Shown: positions 34,909-43,625 of the stretch, piece by piece
Layout: every line of letters starts with the position of its first letter
How positions within the stretch are numbered: position 1 is the first letter of the stretch
Source of the DNA: Pseudomonas sp. ATCC 13867
Lineage (GTDB): Bacteria; Pseudomonadota; Gammaproteobacteria; Pseudomonadales; Pseudomonadaceae
Direction of reading: 5' to 3'
Assembly (NCBI RefSeq): GCF_000349845.1
Contig: NC_020829.1
Location: 2,301,001 to 2,365,000, forward strand
Length of the DNA: 64,000 nucleotides
The notes under the pieces: model-generated
Seen by the model: the letters and a program-made list of their open reading frames with translations, nothing else
Database searches by the model: none
Told to the model about the DNA's origin: nothing
Made by a program: the position numbers and the translations under genes

Positions 34909-36120
34909 TTACACCCGCGCCGCGGTAACGGCTGCGCTGCCCCAGGTGGTGCGCCAGCGCGCTTTCACCGCGTGCAGGCCGAACCAGGCGAGCACGCCGA
35001 GGCTGGCGAACAGCCAGAGGCCGATCTGATAGTCGCCGGTGGCCTGCTTGATCGCACCCAGGCCCGCCGTCAGGCAGAAGCCGCCGATGCCGCCGGCCAT
35101 GCCGATCAGGCCGGTCATCACGCCGATGGTCTGGCGGAAGCGCTGCGGCACCAACTGGAATACCGCGCCGTTACCCGCACCGAGGCTGAGCATCGCCACC
35201 ACGAACAGGCTCAGCGCCGCCACCGCGCTGGGCAGGTGGAAGCCCACGGCGGCGATGCAGATCGAGGCGACGGTGTACATCACCAGCAGGCTGCGGATGC
35301 CGCCGATGCGGTCGGCCAGGGCACCGCCCAGCGGGCGCATCAGGCTGCCGGCGAAGACGCAGGCGGCGGTGTAGTAGCCGGCTTTCACCGGGTCCAGGCC
35401 GTACTGGTCGTGGAAGTAGCCGGGCAGGGTGCTGGCAAGGCCGAGGAAGCCGCCGAAGGTCACGCTGTAGAAGAACATGAACCACCAGCTGTCGCGGTCG
35501 CCCAGGGCCTTCAGGTAGTCGCCCACGGATTTTGGCGCAGGACGCTCCGGGGCGTTGCGGGCGAGCAGGGCGAACACCACCAGGGTCGCCAGCAGCGGGA
35601 TCAGCGCGAAGCCGAAGACGTTCTGCCAGCCGAAGGCGGCGGCGATGGCCGGAGCGAACAGCGCGGTGAGCACGGTGCCGGAGTTACCCGCGCCGGCAAT
35701 GCCCATCGCCTTGCCCTGGTGCTGCGCCGGGTACCACTGCGAGGCCAGCGGCAACGCCACGGCGAAGGAGGCGCCAGCCATGCCCAGCAGCACGCCGAGG
35801 ATCATTGCCTGTTCGAGGTTGTGGATACCCAGCTGCCAGGCACCGAACAGTGCGCAGATGACGATCACCTGGCCAAGGATGCCGGCGGCCTTGGGCGACC
35901 AGCGATCGGCCAGCAGGCCCATGAGGAAGCGCAGGATGGCGCCGGAGAGGATCGGCGTGGCCACCATCAGCGCGCGCTGCTGGGTGGTCAGTTGCAGGTC
36001 GGTGGCGATCTGCACCGCCAGCGGGCCGAGGACGTACCAGACCATGAAGCTCAGGTCGAAATACAGGAAGGCGGCAAACAGGGTCGGCGCATGGCCGGCT
36101 TTCCAGAAACTCGTGTTCAT
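34909..36120 (-). CDS. nasA: Nitrate/nitrite transporter (MFS, NarK/NasA family)
   Basis: The 403-residue protein has about 12 membrane helices and the nitrate-porter signatures, for example AGAGNSGTVLTALFAP and GAGNGAVFQLVPQRF, which line the anion path. It imports nitrate for assimilation. I start at MNTSFWKAGHAP (36120) after a GAGG ribosome site. Its leader (36121-36427) has a sigma-54 promoter, an ANTAR-like hairpin and an intrinsic terminator. Confidence 0.92.
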   Translation of the reverse strand: MNTSFWKAGHAPTLFAAFLYFDLSFMVWYVLGPLAVQIATDLQLTTQQRALMVATPILSGAILRFLMGLLADRWSPKAAGILGQVIVICALFGAWQLGIHNLEQAMILGVLLGMAGASFAVALPLASQWYPAQHQGKAMGIAGAGNSGTVLTALFAPAIAAAFGWQNVFGFALIPLLATLVVFALLARNAPERPAPKSVGDYLKALGDRDSWWFMFFYSVTFGGFLGLASTLPGYFHDQYGLDPVKAGYYTAACVFAGSLMRPLGGALADRIGGIRSLLVMYTVASICIAAVGFHLPSAVAALSLFVVAMLSLGAGNGAVFQLVPQRFRQTIGVMTGLIGMAGGIGGFCLTAGLGAIKQATGDYQIGLWLFASLGVLAWFGLHAVKARWRTTWGSAAVTAARV

Positions 36121-36211
36121 CGAACACCTCATCGGCAATGGTTGAGGAGCCCGGTCATGTGCCACGTGGCGACCGCCGGGGTGGTCCTGCGCCCCTGCGC
36201 CGGGGCAAACG

Positions 36212-36264
36212 AAAAAGGCGTCGCTCCACCCACCGCTCGGTGCGGGTGTGGATGCGACGCCTTT
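36212..36264 (-). terminator. Leader terminator (attenuator) upstream of nasA
   Basis: The minus strand has AAAGGCGTCGC (from 36264), an inner CACCCGC/GCGGGTGG-like stem, GCGACGCCTTTTT (to 36212) and a U-run. It ends 92 nt before the nasA start. Its AAAGGCGTC...GACGCCTTT base is the same as in the nirB leader terminator, suggesting shared control. Confidence 0.8.
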
Positions 36265-36274
36265 GTCGTAGTCG

Positions 36275-36294
36275 GGTAACCGCCGTTGATTACC
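36275..36294 (-). promoter_or_regulatory. ANTAR-type hairpin in the nasA leader
   Basis: GGTAATC-AACGGC-GGTTACC on the minus strand gives a 7-bp stem (one T-G pair) and a six-base loop with A1 and G4. A neighbouring hairpin (CGCCTTG/CAAGGCG, 36317-36297) has a seven-base loop and overlaps the predicted -12 element, so the usual second ANTAR hairpin is uncertain. Confidence 0.6.
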
Positions 36295-36308
36295 ATCGCC
36301 TTGTGCAG

Positions 36309-36324
36309 AGCAAGGCGCGGGCCA
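36309..36324 (-). promoter_or_regulatory. Candidate sigma-54 promoter of nasA
   Basis: TGGCCC-GCGCC-TTGCT on the minus strand differs from the -24/-12 consensus by one base in the TGGCAC half. The start site would fall near 36299, just before the ANTAR-like hairpin. Confidence 0.6.
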
Positions 36325-36390
36325 GGATGGAAAATCCCAGGAAGATCAATACGATATGAGGTGGGATGGACTCAGTGATGATCCATCGTA

Positions 36391-36415
36391 GGGCGCGCCC
36401 GCGGACGGCGCGCCC
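36391..36415. other. GC-rich hairpin after the thioesterase gene
   Basis: GGGCGCGCC, CGCGGAC, GGCGCGCCC is a perfect 9-bp stem 13 nt past the thioesterase stop (minus strand). No U-run follows. It may shield nasA from read-through or stabilise the upstream mRNA. The 307-bp gap 36121-36427 otherwise holds the nasA leader. Confidence 0.5.
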
Positions 36416-36427
36416 CCAACTGGAGCG

Positions 36428-36856
36428 TCAGGCGATCCAGTTGACATTGGGGAAGGTATCGCGGAACGCCTCAGGGATCGGCACGACCTTGCCAGCCTGG
36501 TAGTCGAAGAACACGAAGCCGGACTTGGCCATCGCCACCAGGGTGCCGTCCGCCGGACGGGTGATGCGGAAGATGATGTCGCCACCGTACTTGTTGAAGT
36601 CCATCACGCCGACCTCGAACAGCAACTGGTCGCGGGCGTGGGCCTCGGCGCGGTAGGTGGTGGCCAGGTCGGTGACGATGATGCCGGTCTCACGAATGCC
36701 GTAGTCGAACAGGAAGCGCGCGCGGGCCTCGGAAATCATCGAGATCATCGAGTCGTTGCCCAGGTGTTTGGCACCGTTGATGTCGGTGACGCGCACGGTG
36801 AGCTTGGTGGTGTAGAGGAAGAGTTCTTCGGGAAATTCCAGTTTCAGGCGGGCCAT
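36428..36856 (-). CDS. Hotdog-fold thioesterase (YbgC/4HBT-like)
   Basis: The 142-residue protein has the hotdog pattern: VTDINGAKHLGNDSMISMISEARARFL, with Asn/His/Asp near 30, and a following five-strand sheet (VFFDYQAGKVVPIPEAF). The usual catalytic Asp of YbgC-type enzymes is replaced in the H-x-NN segment, so activity on acyl-CoA is likely but not assured. No signal peptide. From memory it is not part of the nas cluster in P. aeruginosa PAO1, so it may be a local insertion. Confidence 0.7.
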   Translation of the reverse strand: MARLKLEFPEELFLYTTKLTVRVTDINGAKHLGNDSMISMISEARARFLFDYGIRETGIIVTDLATTYRAEAHARDQLLFEVGVMDFNKYGGDIIFRITRPADGTLVAMAKSGFVFFDYQAGKVVPIPEAFRDTFPNVNWIA

Positions 36857-36941
36857 TGGCGCTCTCGGGTCATGGGGAGAGCACCATTGTACGGAGCCCG
36901 CCGCCGGATTCGCAGTGCCATAGGCGGGCAGAATGGCGACG

Positions 36942-37631
36942 TCAGTGCGCCAGGTTGATGTGGTAGAAGGTCACGCGGCCACCTTCGTCGTCGGGGCCCT
37001 TGTTGTCGCTGATGTAGGCACCGGCCTTGAAGTAGAGCAGTTGCTTGCTCCAGGTCGAACTCAGGGCCTGTCGGTAGTACTGCTTCTCGCCATCGCTGCT
37101 TTCGGCGCGCAGGCCCAGTTGGCCGGTGGAGGTGACCCGCAGGCTGTAGGTGATGCGCTCGTTCAGGCGCACATCCTTGAGCAGCGGGATGTTCTTGCTG
37201 GCGCTGTCGTCCGGATGGTTGCGCACCAGCGCCTCGATGCTGCCGGTCTGGGTGTCGGGGTGGTAGTGGTACTGCAGCTTCACCAGCGGCTCGCCGTCGC
37301 CGCTGGTGGGCGATTTGCTGTGGATCTGGCCGATGATGATCTTGTTCTGCGAGGGTACGCGACCGACGCTCAGGGTGGCGCGCAGCTCGTTGTCGCCGCC
37401 GCTGTAGTACCAGTTGTAGAGGCTGCCGTCGCGCTTGGTCTCGCGCAGCTCGGTACGTGGGAAGGTACTGTCTTCGGTGTGCGAACCGTTGACCGGTACC
37501 CAGAACACGACGCTGTCGCCGTCGCGCTTGAAGTAGCGGCTCTGGTAGCCATTCTGCAGTTGCTGGGTGGTGATCTCGGTGGGACGGGGATCGCTGGGAA
37601 TGGTCAGGTTCCAGGTGGAAAGGTCGATCAT
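36942..37631 (-). CDS. Polysaccharide lyase family 7 (alginate lyase-like), no signal peptide
   Basis: The 229-residue protein has the PL7 motifs in order: RTELRE at about 60-65, QIHSK at about 102-106 and YFKAGAYISDN near 200-210, which form the beta-jelly-roll cleft. PL7 enzymes cut alginate by beta-elimination. A homologous P. aeruginosa protein sits at the same locus and, as I recall, has a crystal structure. It begins MIDLSTWNLTIP with no export signal. A cytosolic alginate lyase is hard to reconcile with an extracellular substrate. It lies downstream of nasS-nasT with a 209-bp gap. Confidence 0.85.
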   Translation of the reverse strand: MIDLSTWNLTIPSDPRPTEITTQQLQNGYQSRYFKRDGDSVVFWVPVNGSHTEDSTFPRTELRETKRDGSLYNWYYSGGDNELRATLSVGRVPSQNKIIIGQIHSKSPTSGDGEPLVKLQYHYHPDTQTGSIEALVRNHPDDSASKNIPLLKDVRLNERITYSLRVTSTGQLGLRAESSDGEKQYYRQALSSTWSKQLLYFKAGAYISDNKGPDDEGGRVTFYHINLAH

Positions 37632-37840
37632 GCTGTCTCGCTCTCGAAGGGTTCGGGCGCGACCGGCAGGTACCTAGCCGGCGGGTCGCACTGCGGACTT
37701 CCAAGGTCATGCAATGGAAGCGAGGATGGCCGCGCGACGTATCGCGCGACGCGGGGAGGATACGCAGTGACCGCGAAGGCGGGGGCCAGCAGGGCGGCTG
37801 GCGTTCTGATTGCGGGATGCCGCCGCTGGCAGATGGCCGA

Positions 37841-38419
37841 TCAGTGCCCGAGCATTTCGTGCATTGAGATGATCTGCTCGGCTACCTGCACCAGCTTCTG
37901 CTGGCGCCCCATCGCCTGCCGGCGCATCAGGGTGTAGGCCTCTTCCTCGGCGCAGCCCTTCATCTTCATCAGCAGCCCCTTGGCCAGTTCGATGCGCTTG
38001 CGTTCGGCCAGTTGCTGCTCGCGGGCTTGCAACTGCGCACGCAGCGCCTGGTCGCTCTCGAAGCGGGCCATCGCGACGTCGAGGATCGGTTGCAGGCGCT
38101 GCGCCTGGATGCCTTCGACGATATAGGCGCTGACCCCGGAACGGATGGCCTGGCGCATCACCTGCGGGTCGTGCTCGTCGGTGAACATGACGATGGGGCG
38201 CGGCTGGTCGCGGCTGACCAGCACTACCTGTTCCAGCACGTCGCGGCCGGGAGATTCGGTGTCGATGAGGATCACGTCCGGGCACAGGGCTTCCACGCGC
38301 TGTGCCAGGTCCACGGTGAGGCCGGATTCGTCGACCACGTCGAAGCCGGATTCCAGCAGTGCGGCCTTGAGGCGCCCGACCTTCTTCGGGGTGTCGTTGA
38401 TCAGCAGGACGCGCAGCAT
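37841..38419 (-). CDS. nasT: Nitrate-responsive antiterminator NasT (ANTAR)
   Basis: The 192-residue protein has a pseudo-receiver domain at about 1-120 (MLRVLLINDTPKKVGRLKA, VILIDTES) and a C-terminal ANTAR RNA-binding domain at about 130-190 (ERKRIELAKGLLMKMKGCAEEEAYTLMRRQAM). NasS holds NasT in the absence of nitrate. Freed NasT binds paired hexaloop hairpins and lets RNA polymerase pass the leader terminator. Such hairpins are present upstream of nirB and, in part, of nasA. It starts 2 bp after the nasS stop. Confidence 0.95.
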   Translation of the reverse strand: MLRVLLINDTPKKVGRLKAALLESGFDVVDESGLTVDLAQRVEALCPDVILIDTESPGRDVLEQVVLVSRDQPRPIVMFTDEHDPQVMRQAIRSGVSAYIVEGIQAQRLQPILDVAMARFESDQALRAQLQAREQQLAERKRIELAKGLLMKMKGCAEEEAYTLMRRQAMGRQQKLVQVAEQIISMHEMLGH

Positions 38420-38421
38420 GC

Positions 38422-39624
38422 TCAACCTCGCTCCGTCAGGGCATTGAGTTCGAAACCGCGGGCATAGCCGGCGGGATCGCTGCCGTCCCAGGTGCGTCCG
38501 TCGATCAGCGTCGAGCGGCGCATGCCGGTATCCGGCACTGTTACGCCAACGGCTTCGGCGGCTTCGCGGTACAGGTCGAGTTGCTGGACCTGGCGGGCGA
38601 TGCCTGGATAGTCGACGTCTTCGCGCAGCAGCCCCCAGCGGCGGAACTGGGTCATGAACCACAGGCCGTCGGACAGCCAGGGGAAATTCGTTCGGCCTGC
38701 GTCGTGGAAGCGCAGCGGATGGGCGTCCTGCCAGGCGTGGCCGAGGCCATCCTGGTAGCGGCCGAGCAGGCGTGGCTCGATGCTGGAGAGCGGCGCGTCG
38801 ACGTAGTCGTGGCCGCTGATCAGTCGCGCCACGCTGCGCAGGTTGTCCTCGCTGGCCTCGATGAAGCGACTGGCGTCGAGAATGCTCATCACCAGGGCGC
38901 GAGCCGTATTGGGGTATTGCTCGACGAAGGCGCGGGTGGTGCCCAGGACTTTTTCCGGGTGGTCCGGCCAGATCTGCTGGCTGGTCGCCAGGGTGAAGCC
39001 CAGGCCTTCGTCCACCGCCAGCGCGCCCCAGGGGCCGCCGGCGCAGAAGCCGTCGATGCGCCCGGCTTTCAGGTGCTCCACCATCTGCGCCGGTGGCACC
39101 ACCAGCGAGCGCACATCGCGCAGCGGGTGGATGCCGTGGGCGGCCAGCCAGTAATACAGCCAAAGGGCGTGGGTGCCGGTGGGGAAGGTGTGCGCCAGGG
39201 TCAGCGGTGCACCGTTGTGGCGCGCGTGCTGGCGCAGTGCTTCAGCGCAGGTCACGCCGTCGCGCATCAGCGGTGCGGAAAGATTGATCGATTGGCCGTT
39301 CTGGCACAGCCCCATGAGCACTGCCATGTCGATGGCGGGGGTGCCACCCAGGCCGAGTTGCATGCCGTAGATCAGGCCGTAGAGCCCCTGCGCCGCGTCC
39401 AGTTCGCCGCTGAGCAGGCGGTCGCGCAGGCCGGCCCAGGAACTCTGCCGTTGCAGGTTGAGGGTCAGGCCGTAGGGCTGGGCGAAGCCTTGGGTGGCGG
39501 CGACCACCAGGGACGCGGCGTCGGTGAGGGCCATGAAGCCCAGGTTGAGTACGCTCTTTTCCGGCGCATCGGAGCCGGCGACCCAGGCCAGGCTGTCCGT
39601 ACGGCTGCGTGTGCTGTCGATCAT
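38422..39624 (-). CDS. nasS: Nitrate/nitrite sensor NasS (NrtA-like, cytoplasmic)
   Basis: The 400-residue protein belongs to the NrtA/CmpA periplasmic-binding-protein superfamily (LNLGFMALTDAASLVVAATQGFA, then SWAGLRDRLLSGELDAAQ) but has no signal peptide, as expected for the cytosolic sensor. Nitrate or nitrite binding releases NasT. I start at MIDSTRSRTD (39624), which follows GAGGTGGAG. It is the first gene of the nasS-nasT pair; its leader contains a terminator-like hairpin. Confidence 0.92.
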   Translation of the reverse strand: MIDSTRSRTDSLAWVAGSDAPEKSVLNLGFMALTDAASLVVAATQGFAQPYGLTLNLQRQSSWAGLRDRLLSGELDAAQGLYGLIYGMQLGLGGTPAIDMAVLMGLCQNGQSINLSAPLMRDGVTCAEALRQHARHNGAPLTLAHTFPTGTHALWLYYWLAAHGIHPLRDVRSLVVPPAQMVEHLKAGRIDGFCAGGPWGALAVDEGLGFTLATSQQIWPDHPEKVLGTTRAFVEQYPNTARALVMSILDASRFIEASEDNLRSVARLISGHDYVDAPLSSIEPRLLGRYQDGLGHAWQDAHPLRFHDAGRTNFPWLSDGLWFMTQFRRWGLLREDVDYPGIARQVQQLDLYREAAEAVGVTVPDTGMRRSTLIDGRTWDGSDPAGYARGFELNALTERG

Positions 39625-39756
39625 CTCCACCTCTGAAGGCAAAAGACACCGTTCCACTAGCCCTCGATGGGCGGGAAGGCGATGCTGTCATCTTTCAGGA
39701 CCCGTCGTTGGGTTGCCTGTTGGTGGGCGTACAGCAAGGGGTGTGCCAGCGACGGT

Positions 39757-39787
39757 GGAAAAAAGAAGCCCCGCCACAGGGCGGGGC
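39757..39787 (-). terminator. Intrinsic terminator upstream of nasS
   Basis: On the minus strand GCCCCGCC, CTGT, GGCGGGGC is followed by TTCTTTTTT. It lies 133 nt before nasS and 170 nt after the acnB terminator, so it is not needed to end acnB. It ends either a small RNA or an attenuated nasS leader. Confidence 0.75.
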
Positions 39788-39894
39788 GCAGAGGAAGGGA
39801 GCGCACCTCTGGAGGGTTCCATCAAGGGCACCTGAGCACGGATATCGGCAGGGCCTGCAGACACCTTAGACGCACAGGCCGTCGCCGCAACGGT
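39757..39894 (-). ncRNA. Candidate small RNA or nasST leader
   Basis: A possible promoter (TGAACC, 17-bp spacer, TAATAC; plus-strand 39929-39901) could start a transcript of about 138 nt ending at the terminator at 39757. The -35 matches poorly (3 of 6) and the -10 well. No reading frame in it looks coding. The 376-bp gap 39625-40000 holds this and the acnB terminator only. Confidence 0.3.
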
Positions 39895-39956
39895 CAATAA
39901 GTATTAGGCCCATCGTGAGCAGCGGTTCAGGCCGCGCCTTTCGGGCAAGCACAAAA

Positions 39957-39985
39957 GAAAAGCCCCGCACGAGGCGGGGCTTTTC
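39957..39985. terminator. Terminator after acnB
   Basis: GAAAAGCCCCGC, ACGAG, GCGGGGCTTTTC: 12-bp stem with A- and T-runs, 16 nt past the acnB stop on the minus strand. Confidence 0.9.
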
Positions 39986-40000
39986 ATCACGCTAGGCGTC

Positions 40001-42610
40001 TCAGACCTGGACGGCCGGGATCTTCGCGTTGGCTGCGGCTTCGCGGAACTCGGCGATCTGGTCGAAGCTCAGGTAGCGGTAGATATCGGCAGACATGCTG
40101 TCGATGTCCTTCGCATAGGCCATGTACTCCTCGACGGTCGGCAGCTTGCCGATGATCGAAGCGACAGCGGCCAGCTCGGCGGATGCCAGGAACACGTCGG
40201 TGGCGTCGCCCAGACGGTTCGGGAAGTTACGGGTCGAAGTGGAGACCACGGTCGAACCGGTCTGTACGCGAGCCTGGTTACCCATGCACAGCGAGCAGCC
40301 CGGCATTTCCATGCGCGCGCCAGCCTTGCCGTAGATGCCGTAGTAGCCTTCCTCGGTCAGCTGGTGGGCGTCCATCTTGGTCGGCGGAGCCAGCCACAGA
40401 CGGGTCGGAATGCCACCCTTGACCTTGTCCAGCAGCTTGCCGGCAGCGCGGAAGTGACCGATGTTGGTCATGCAGGAACCGATGAAGACTTCATCGATCT
40501 TGCGGCCTTCGACGCTGGACAGCAGACGGGCGTCGTCCGGGTCGTTCGGAGCGCAGAGTACCGGCTCCTTGACGTCGGCCAGGTCGATCTCGATGACCGC
40601 GGCGTACTCGGCGTCCTGGTCGGCAGCCAGCAGTTGCGGGTTGGCCAGCCAGGCTTCCATCGCTTGCGCGCGGCGCTCCAGGGTGCGGGCGTCGCCATAG
40701 CCTTCGCCGATCATCCAGCGCAGCAGGGTGATGTTGGACTTCAGGTACTCGGCGATGGCCTCTTCCGGCAGCTTGATGGTGCAACCGGCAGCCGAACGCT
40801 CGGCGGAGGCGTCGGACAGCTCGAAGGCTTGCTCGACGGTCAGGTCGTTCAGACCTTCGATCTCGAGGATGCGGCCGGAGAAGATGTTCTTCTTGCCTTT
40901 CTTCTCGACGGTCAGCAGGCCAGCCTGGATGGCGTAGTAGGGGATCGCATGGACCAGGTCACGCAGGGTGATGCCCGGTTGCAGCTTGCCCTTGAAGCGC
41001 ACCAGAACCGATTCGGGCATGTCCAGCGGCATGACGCCGGTGGCTGCGGCGAAGGCCACCAGGCCGGAGCCGGCCGGGAAGCTGATGCCGATCGGGAAGC
41101 GGGTGTGCGAGTCGCCGCCGGTGCCGACGGTGTCGGGCAGCAGCATGCGGTTCAGCCAACTGTGGATGATGCCGTCGCCCGGACGCAGGGAGACACCGCC
41201 GCGGGTCATCATGAAGTCCGGCAGGGTGTGGTGGGTCTTGACGTCGATCGGCTTCGGATAAGCAGCGGTGTGGCAGAAGGACTGCATCACCAGGTCGGCG
41301 GAGAAGCCCAGGCAAGCCAGGTCTTTCAGCTCGTCGCGGGTCATCGGGCCGGTGGTGTCCTGGGAACCGACGGTGGTCATCTTCGGTTCGCAGTAGGTGC
41401 CCGGACGTACGCCCTGGCCTTCGGCCAGACCGCAGGCGCGGCCAACCATCTTCTGCGCGAGGGTGAAGCCCTTGCCGCTGTCGGTCGGTGCTTCCGGCTT
41501 CTTGAACAGGTCGGATGGAGCCAAGCCCAGCTCGGCGCGGGCCTTCTCGGTCAGGCCGCGGCCAACGATCAGCGGGATACGGCCGCCGGCGCGGACTTCG
41601 TCCAGCAGAACCGGGGTCTTCAGCTCGAAGGTGGTGACCACTTCGCCGCTGTCATGACGCACGACCTTGCCTTCGTACGGGTACACGTCGATGACGTCGC
41701 CCATGGCCAGGTTGGTGCAGTCGAATTCGATCGGCAGGGCACCGGCATCTTCCATGGTGTTGTAGAAGATCGGGGCGATCTTGGTGCCGAAGCAGAAGCC
41801 GCCAGCGCGCTTGTTCGGAACGTAGGGGATGTCGTCGCCGAAGAACCACAGCACCGAGTTGGTGGCGGATTTACGGGACGAACCGGTGCCGACCACGTCA
41901 CCGACGTAGGCGACCGGGAAGCCCTTGGCCTTGACCGCTTCGATCTGCTTCAGCGGACCGACGACACCCGGCTGGGCCGGCTCGATGCCGTCACGGGCCA
42001 TCTTCAGCATGGCCAGGGCGTGCAGCGGGATGTCAGGGCGCGACCAGGCGTCCGGAGCGGGGGACAGGTCGTCGGTGTTGGTTTCGCCGGGGACCTTGAA
42101 CACGGTCAGGGTCAGCTTCTCGGCGATGGCCGGACGGGCCTTGAACCACTCGCCATCGGCCCAGGACTGCAGCACGGCCTTGGCGGCGGCGTTGCCTTTC
42201 TTGGCGCGCTCGGCGACGTCGTGGAAGGCGTCGAACATCAGCAGGGTGTGCTTCAGTTGCGCGGCGGCGACTTCGGCCAGCTCGGCGCTGTCCAGCAGCT
42301 CGACCATCGTGGAGATGTTGTAGCCGCCCTGCATGGTGCCCAGCAGCTCGACGGCACGGGTCTTGGTCAGCAGCGGGGAGGTGGTCTCGCCCTTGGCAAC
42401 GGCGGACAGGAAGCCAGCCTTGACGTAGGCGGCTTCATCCACGCCCGGCGGTACGCGGTTGGTGATCAGGTCGAGGAGAAATTCTTCTTCGCCGGCCGGC
42501 GGGTTCTTCAGGAGTTCGACCAGACCTGCGGTCTGTTCGGCGTTCAGCGGCTGGGGCACGACGCCCTGGGCGGCACGCTCTTCTACGTGTTTGCGATAGG
42601 CTTCAAGCAC
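40001..42610 (-). CDS. acnB: Aconitate hydratase B
   Basis: The 869-residue enzyme has the AcnB order: a HEAT-like helical domain first ([15 protein letters not shown]), the swivel domain next, and the three-domain core last. Cluster-binding cysteines sit in [11 protein letters not shown] and [13 protein letters not shown] near the C-terminus. It interconverts citrate and isocitrate in the TCA cycle and can bind RNA when its [4Fe-4S] is lost. I take GTG at 42610 as start, after GAGGG; the frame continues upstream with unlikely sequence. The 382-bp gap to the next gene contains a striking inverted repeat. Confidence 0.95.
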   Translation of the reverse strand: MLEAYRKHVEERAAQGVVPQPLNAEQTAGLVELLKNPPAGEEEFLLDLITNRVPPGVDEAAYVKAGFLSAVAKGETTSPLLTKTRAVELLGTMQGGYNISTMVELLDSAELAEVAAAQLKHTLLMFDAFHDVAERAKKGNAAAKAVLQSWADGEWFKARPAIAEKLTLTVFKVPGETNTDDLSPAPDAWSRPDIPLHALAMLKMARDGIEPAQPGVVGPLKQIEAVKAKGFPVAYVGDVVGTGSSRKSATNSVLWFFGDDIPYVPNKRAGGFCFGTKIAPIFYNTMEDAGALPIEFDCTNLAMGDVIDVYPYEGKVVRHDSGEVVTTFELKTPVLLDEVRAGGRIPLIVGRGLTEKARAELGLAPSDLFKKPEAPTDSGKGFTLAQKMVGRACGLAEGQGVRPGTYCEPKMTTVGSQDTTGPMTRDELKDLACLGFSADLVMQSFCHTAAYPKPIDVKTHHTLPDFMMTRGGVSLRPGDGIIHSWLNRMLLPDTVGTGGDSHTRFPIGISFPAGSGLVAFAAATGVMPLDMPESVLVRFKGKLQPGITLRDLVHAIPYYAIQAGLLTVEKKGKKNIFSGRILEIEGLNDLTVEQAFELSDASAERSAAGCTIKLPEEAIAEYLKSNITLLRWMIGEGYGDARTLERRAQAMEAWLANPQLLAADQDAEYAAVIEIDLADVKEPVLCAPNDPDDARLLSSVEGRKIDEVFIGSCMTNIGHFRAAGKLLDKVKGGIPTRLWLAPPTKMDAHQLTEEGYYGIYGKAGARMEMPGCSLCMGNQARVQTGSTVVSTSTRNFPNRLGDATDVFLASAELAAVASIIGKLPTVEEYMAYAKDIDSMSADIYRYLSFDQIAEFREAAANAKIPAVQV

Positions 42611-42728
42611 AGTATTTCCCTCATCAGTGGTCCCGGAGGACGCGTATCCAGGAGACCCCTCCGATCCATTCGTCAGGCATGGTGGACGGTAATCCACTGA
42701 CCTACGACGGCACCGGCGATCTCCGGGC

Positions 42729-42853
42729 AGAAGCTGTTTTCAAAGTTTTACGCCGGGGTGGCCTGGGACTGATGGGAATGGGCGCTTGAGGGAGGCGCCC
42801 AGACCGCGCGGCTGCCGGAATCTGTGCTTCGTGACGCTTTGAAAACAGCTTCT
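42729..42853. repeat. Perfect 17-bp inverted repeat in the acnB upstream region
   Basis: AGAAGCTGTTTTCAAAG at 42729-42745 is exactly complementary to CTTTGAAAACAGCTTCT at 42837-42853, 91 nt apart. The arms are AT-rich in GC-rich surroundings. It lies in the 42611-42992 gap between divergent genes. No transposase or target duplication is seen. It could be a long-range stem in the acnB 5' leader or two copies of one binding site facing each other. Confidence 0.75.
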
Positions 42854-42992
42854 TTCGGACAATGACGCCAAAAAGGCGCAGCCATTCTAATGGAATTAAT
42901 GGGCCTTGGTAAGCCGATTTGCGTGGTGCCCGAGGGTGATCTTGCCTAGACAAAGGGCTAACATGCCCGCTTTGCCAGCCATCTGTTCAGCC

Positions 42993-43469
42993 ATGTCTTC
43001 GCAACGCATCAAAACCCCCTGTGTCGGGCTCTGCTCGACGGTCTATGGCGACCTGGTCTGCCGTGGCTGCAAGCGTTTCCACCACGAAGTGGTGAGCTGG
43101 AACCGCTACGGCGACGAGGAGAAACGGGCGGTCCTGAGCCGTCTGGAAGTCCTGCTGGCGCAGGTGATGATGGCCAAGCTGGAAGTGTTCGACGCGCCTT
43201 TGCTGCGCAGCCAGCTGGAGCAGCGGCAGATCCGCTTCGTGCCCGAGCAGTCGCCCTATTGCTGGGCATACCAACTGATCGCCCGCGGCTCGCGGATGAT
43301 CAACCAGGTGGAGGCCTATGGCCTGGCGCTGCTGCCGGAGTTTCGTGGTTGGCCACTGCCGGAACTGCGCGATGCCATCGACAAGGAGTTCTTCATCCTC
43401 TCCGAGGCGCACTACGAGCGTTACATCGCGCCGGGTTTCCTGGCCGAGGGTATGGAGTCGCGCGTCTGA
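42993..43469 (+). CDS. DUF1289 family protein
   Basis: The 158-residue protein begins MSSQRIKTPCVGLCSTVYGD. Its N-terminal cysteines (CVGLC, then CRGC) form the DUF1289 signature, probably a small metal- or cluster-binding knuckle. The remainder is helical with no recognised motif. The ATG at 42993 is chosen since DUF1289 proteins start shortly before the first Cys; a longer frame exists. Function unknown. It diverges from acnB and ends in a clear terminator. Confidence 0.75.
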   Translation: MSSQRIKTPCVGLCSTVYGDLVCRGCKRFHHEVVSWNRYGDEEKRAVLSRLEVLLAQVMMAKLEVFDAPLLRSQLEQRQIRFVPEQSPYCWAYQLIARGSRMINQVEAYGLALLPEFRGWPLPELRDAIDKEFFILSEAHYERYIAPGFLAEGMESRV

Positions 43470-43487
43470 CTCTGAAGATGGCTGGAT

Positions 43488-43513
43488 AAAAAGCCGCCCG
43501 ACGGGCGGCTTTT
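43488..43513 (+). terminator. Terminator after the DUF1289 gene
   Basis: AAAAAGCCGCCC, GAC, GGGCGGCTTTT: 7-bp GC stem with A- and T-runs, 20 nt past the stop. Confidence 0.85.
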
Positions 43514-43522
43514 GGGGGGCTG

Positions 43523-43601
43523 GTAGCAGCGAGCTTGCTCGCGAACCGTCCAGCAGCGATGTGGCCAAGGCGTTCTGTTCGCGAGCAAGCTCGCTCCTGC
43601 A
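43523..43601. repeat. REP pair (inverted), copy 3
   Basis: GTAGCAGCGAGCTTGCTCGCGAA faces TTCGCGAGCAAGCTCGCTCCTGCA. The outer arms each differ by one base from copy 1. It lies between convergent genes, as copy 1 does. Confidence 0.88.
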
Positions 43602-43625
43602 AGTGCTATCCCGAGTCCGTTCCCG

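Noticed and set aside
40364..42700. 778-codon open frame on plus over acnB
   Set aside because: A shadow frame with repetitive Gly/Gln/Val composition and no domain.
42702..42953. 83-codon frame on minus upstream of acnB
   Set aside because: Overlaps the inverted repeat, lacks a ribosome site and has a basic, random-looking peptide.
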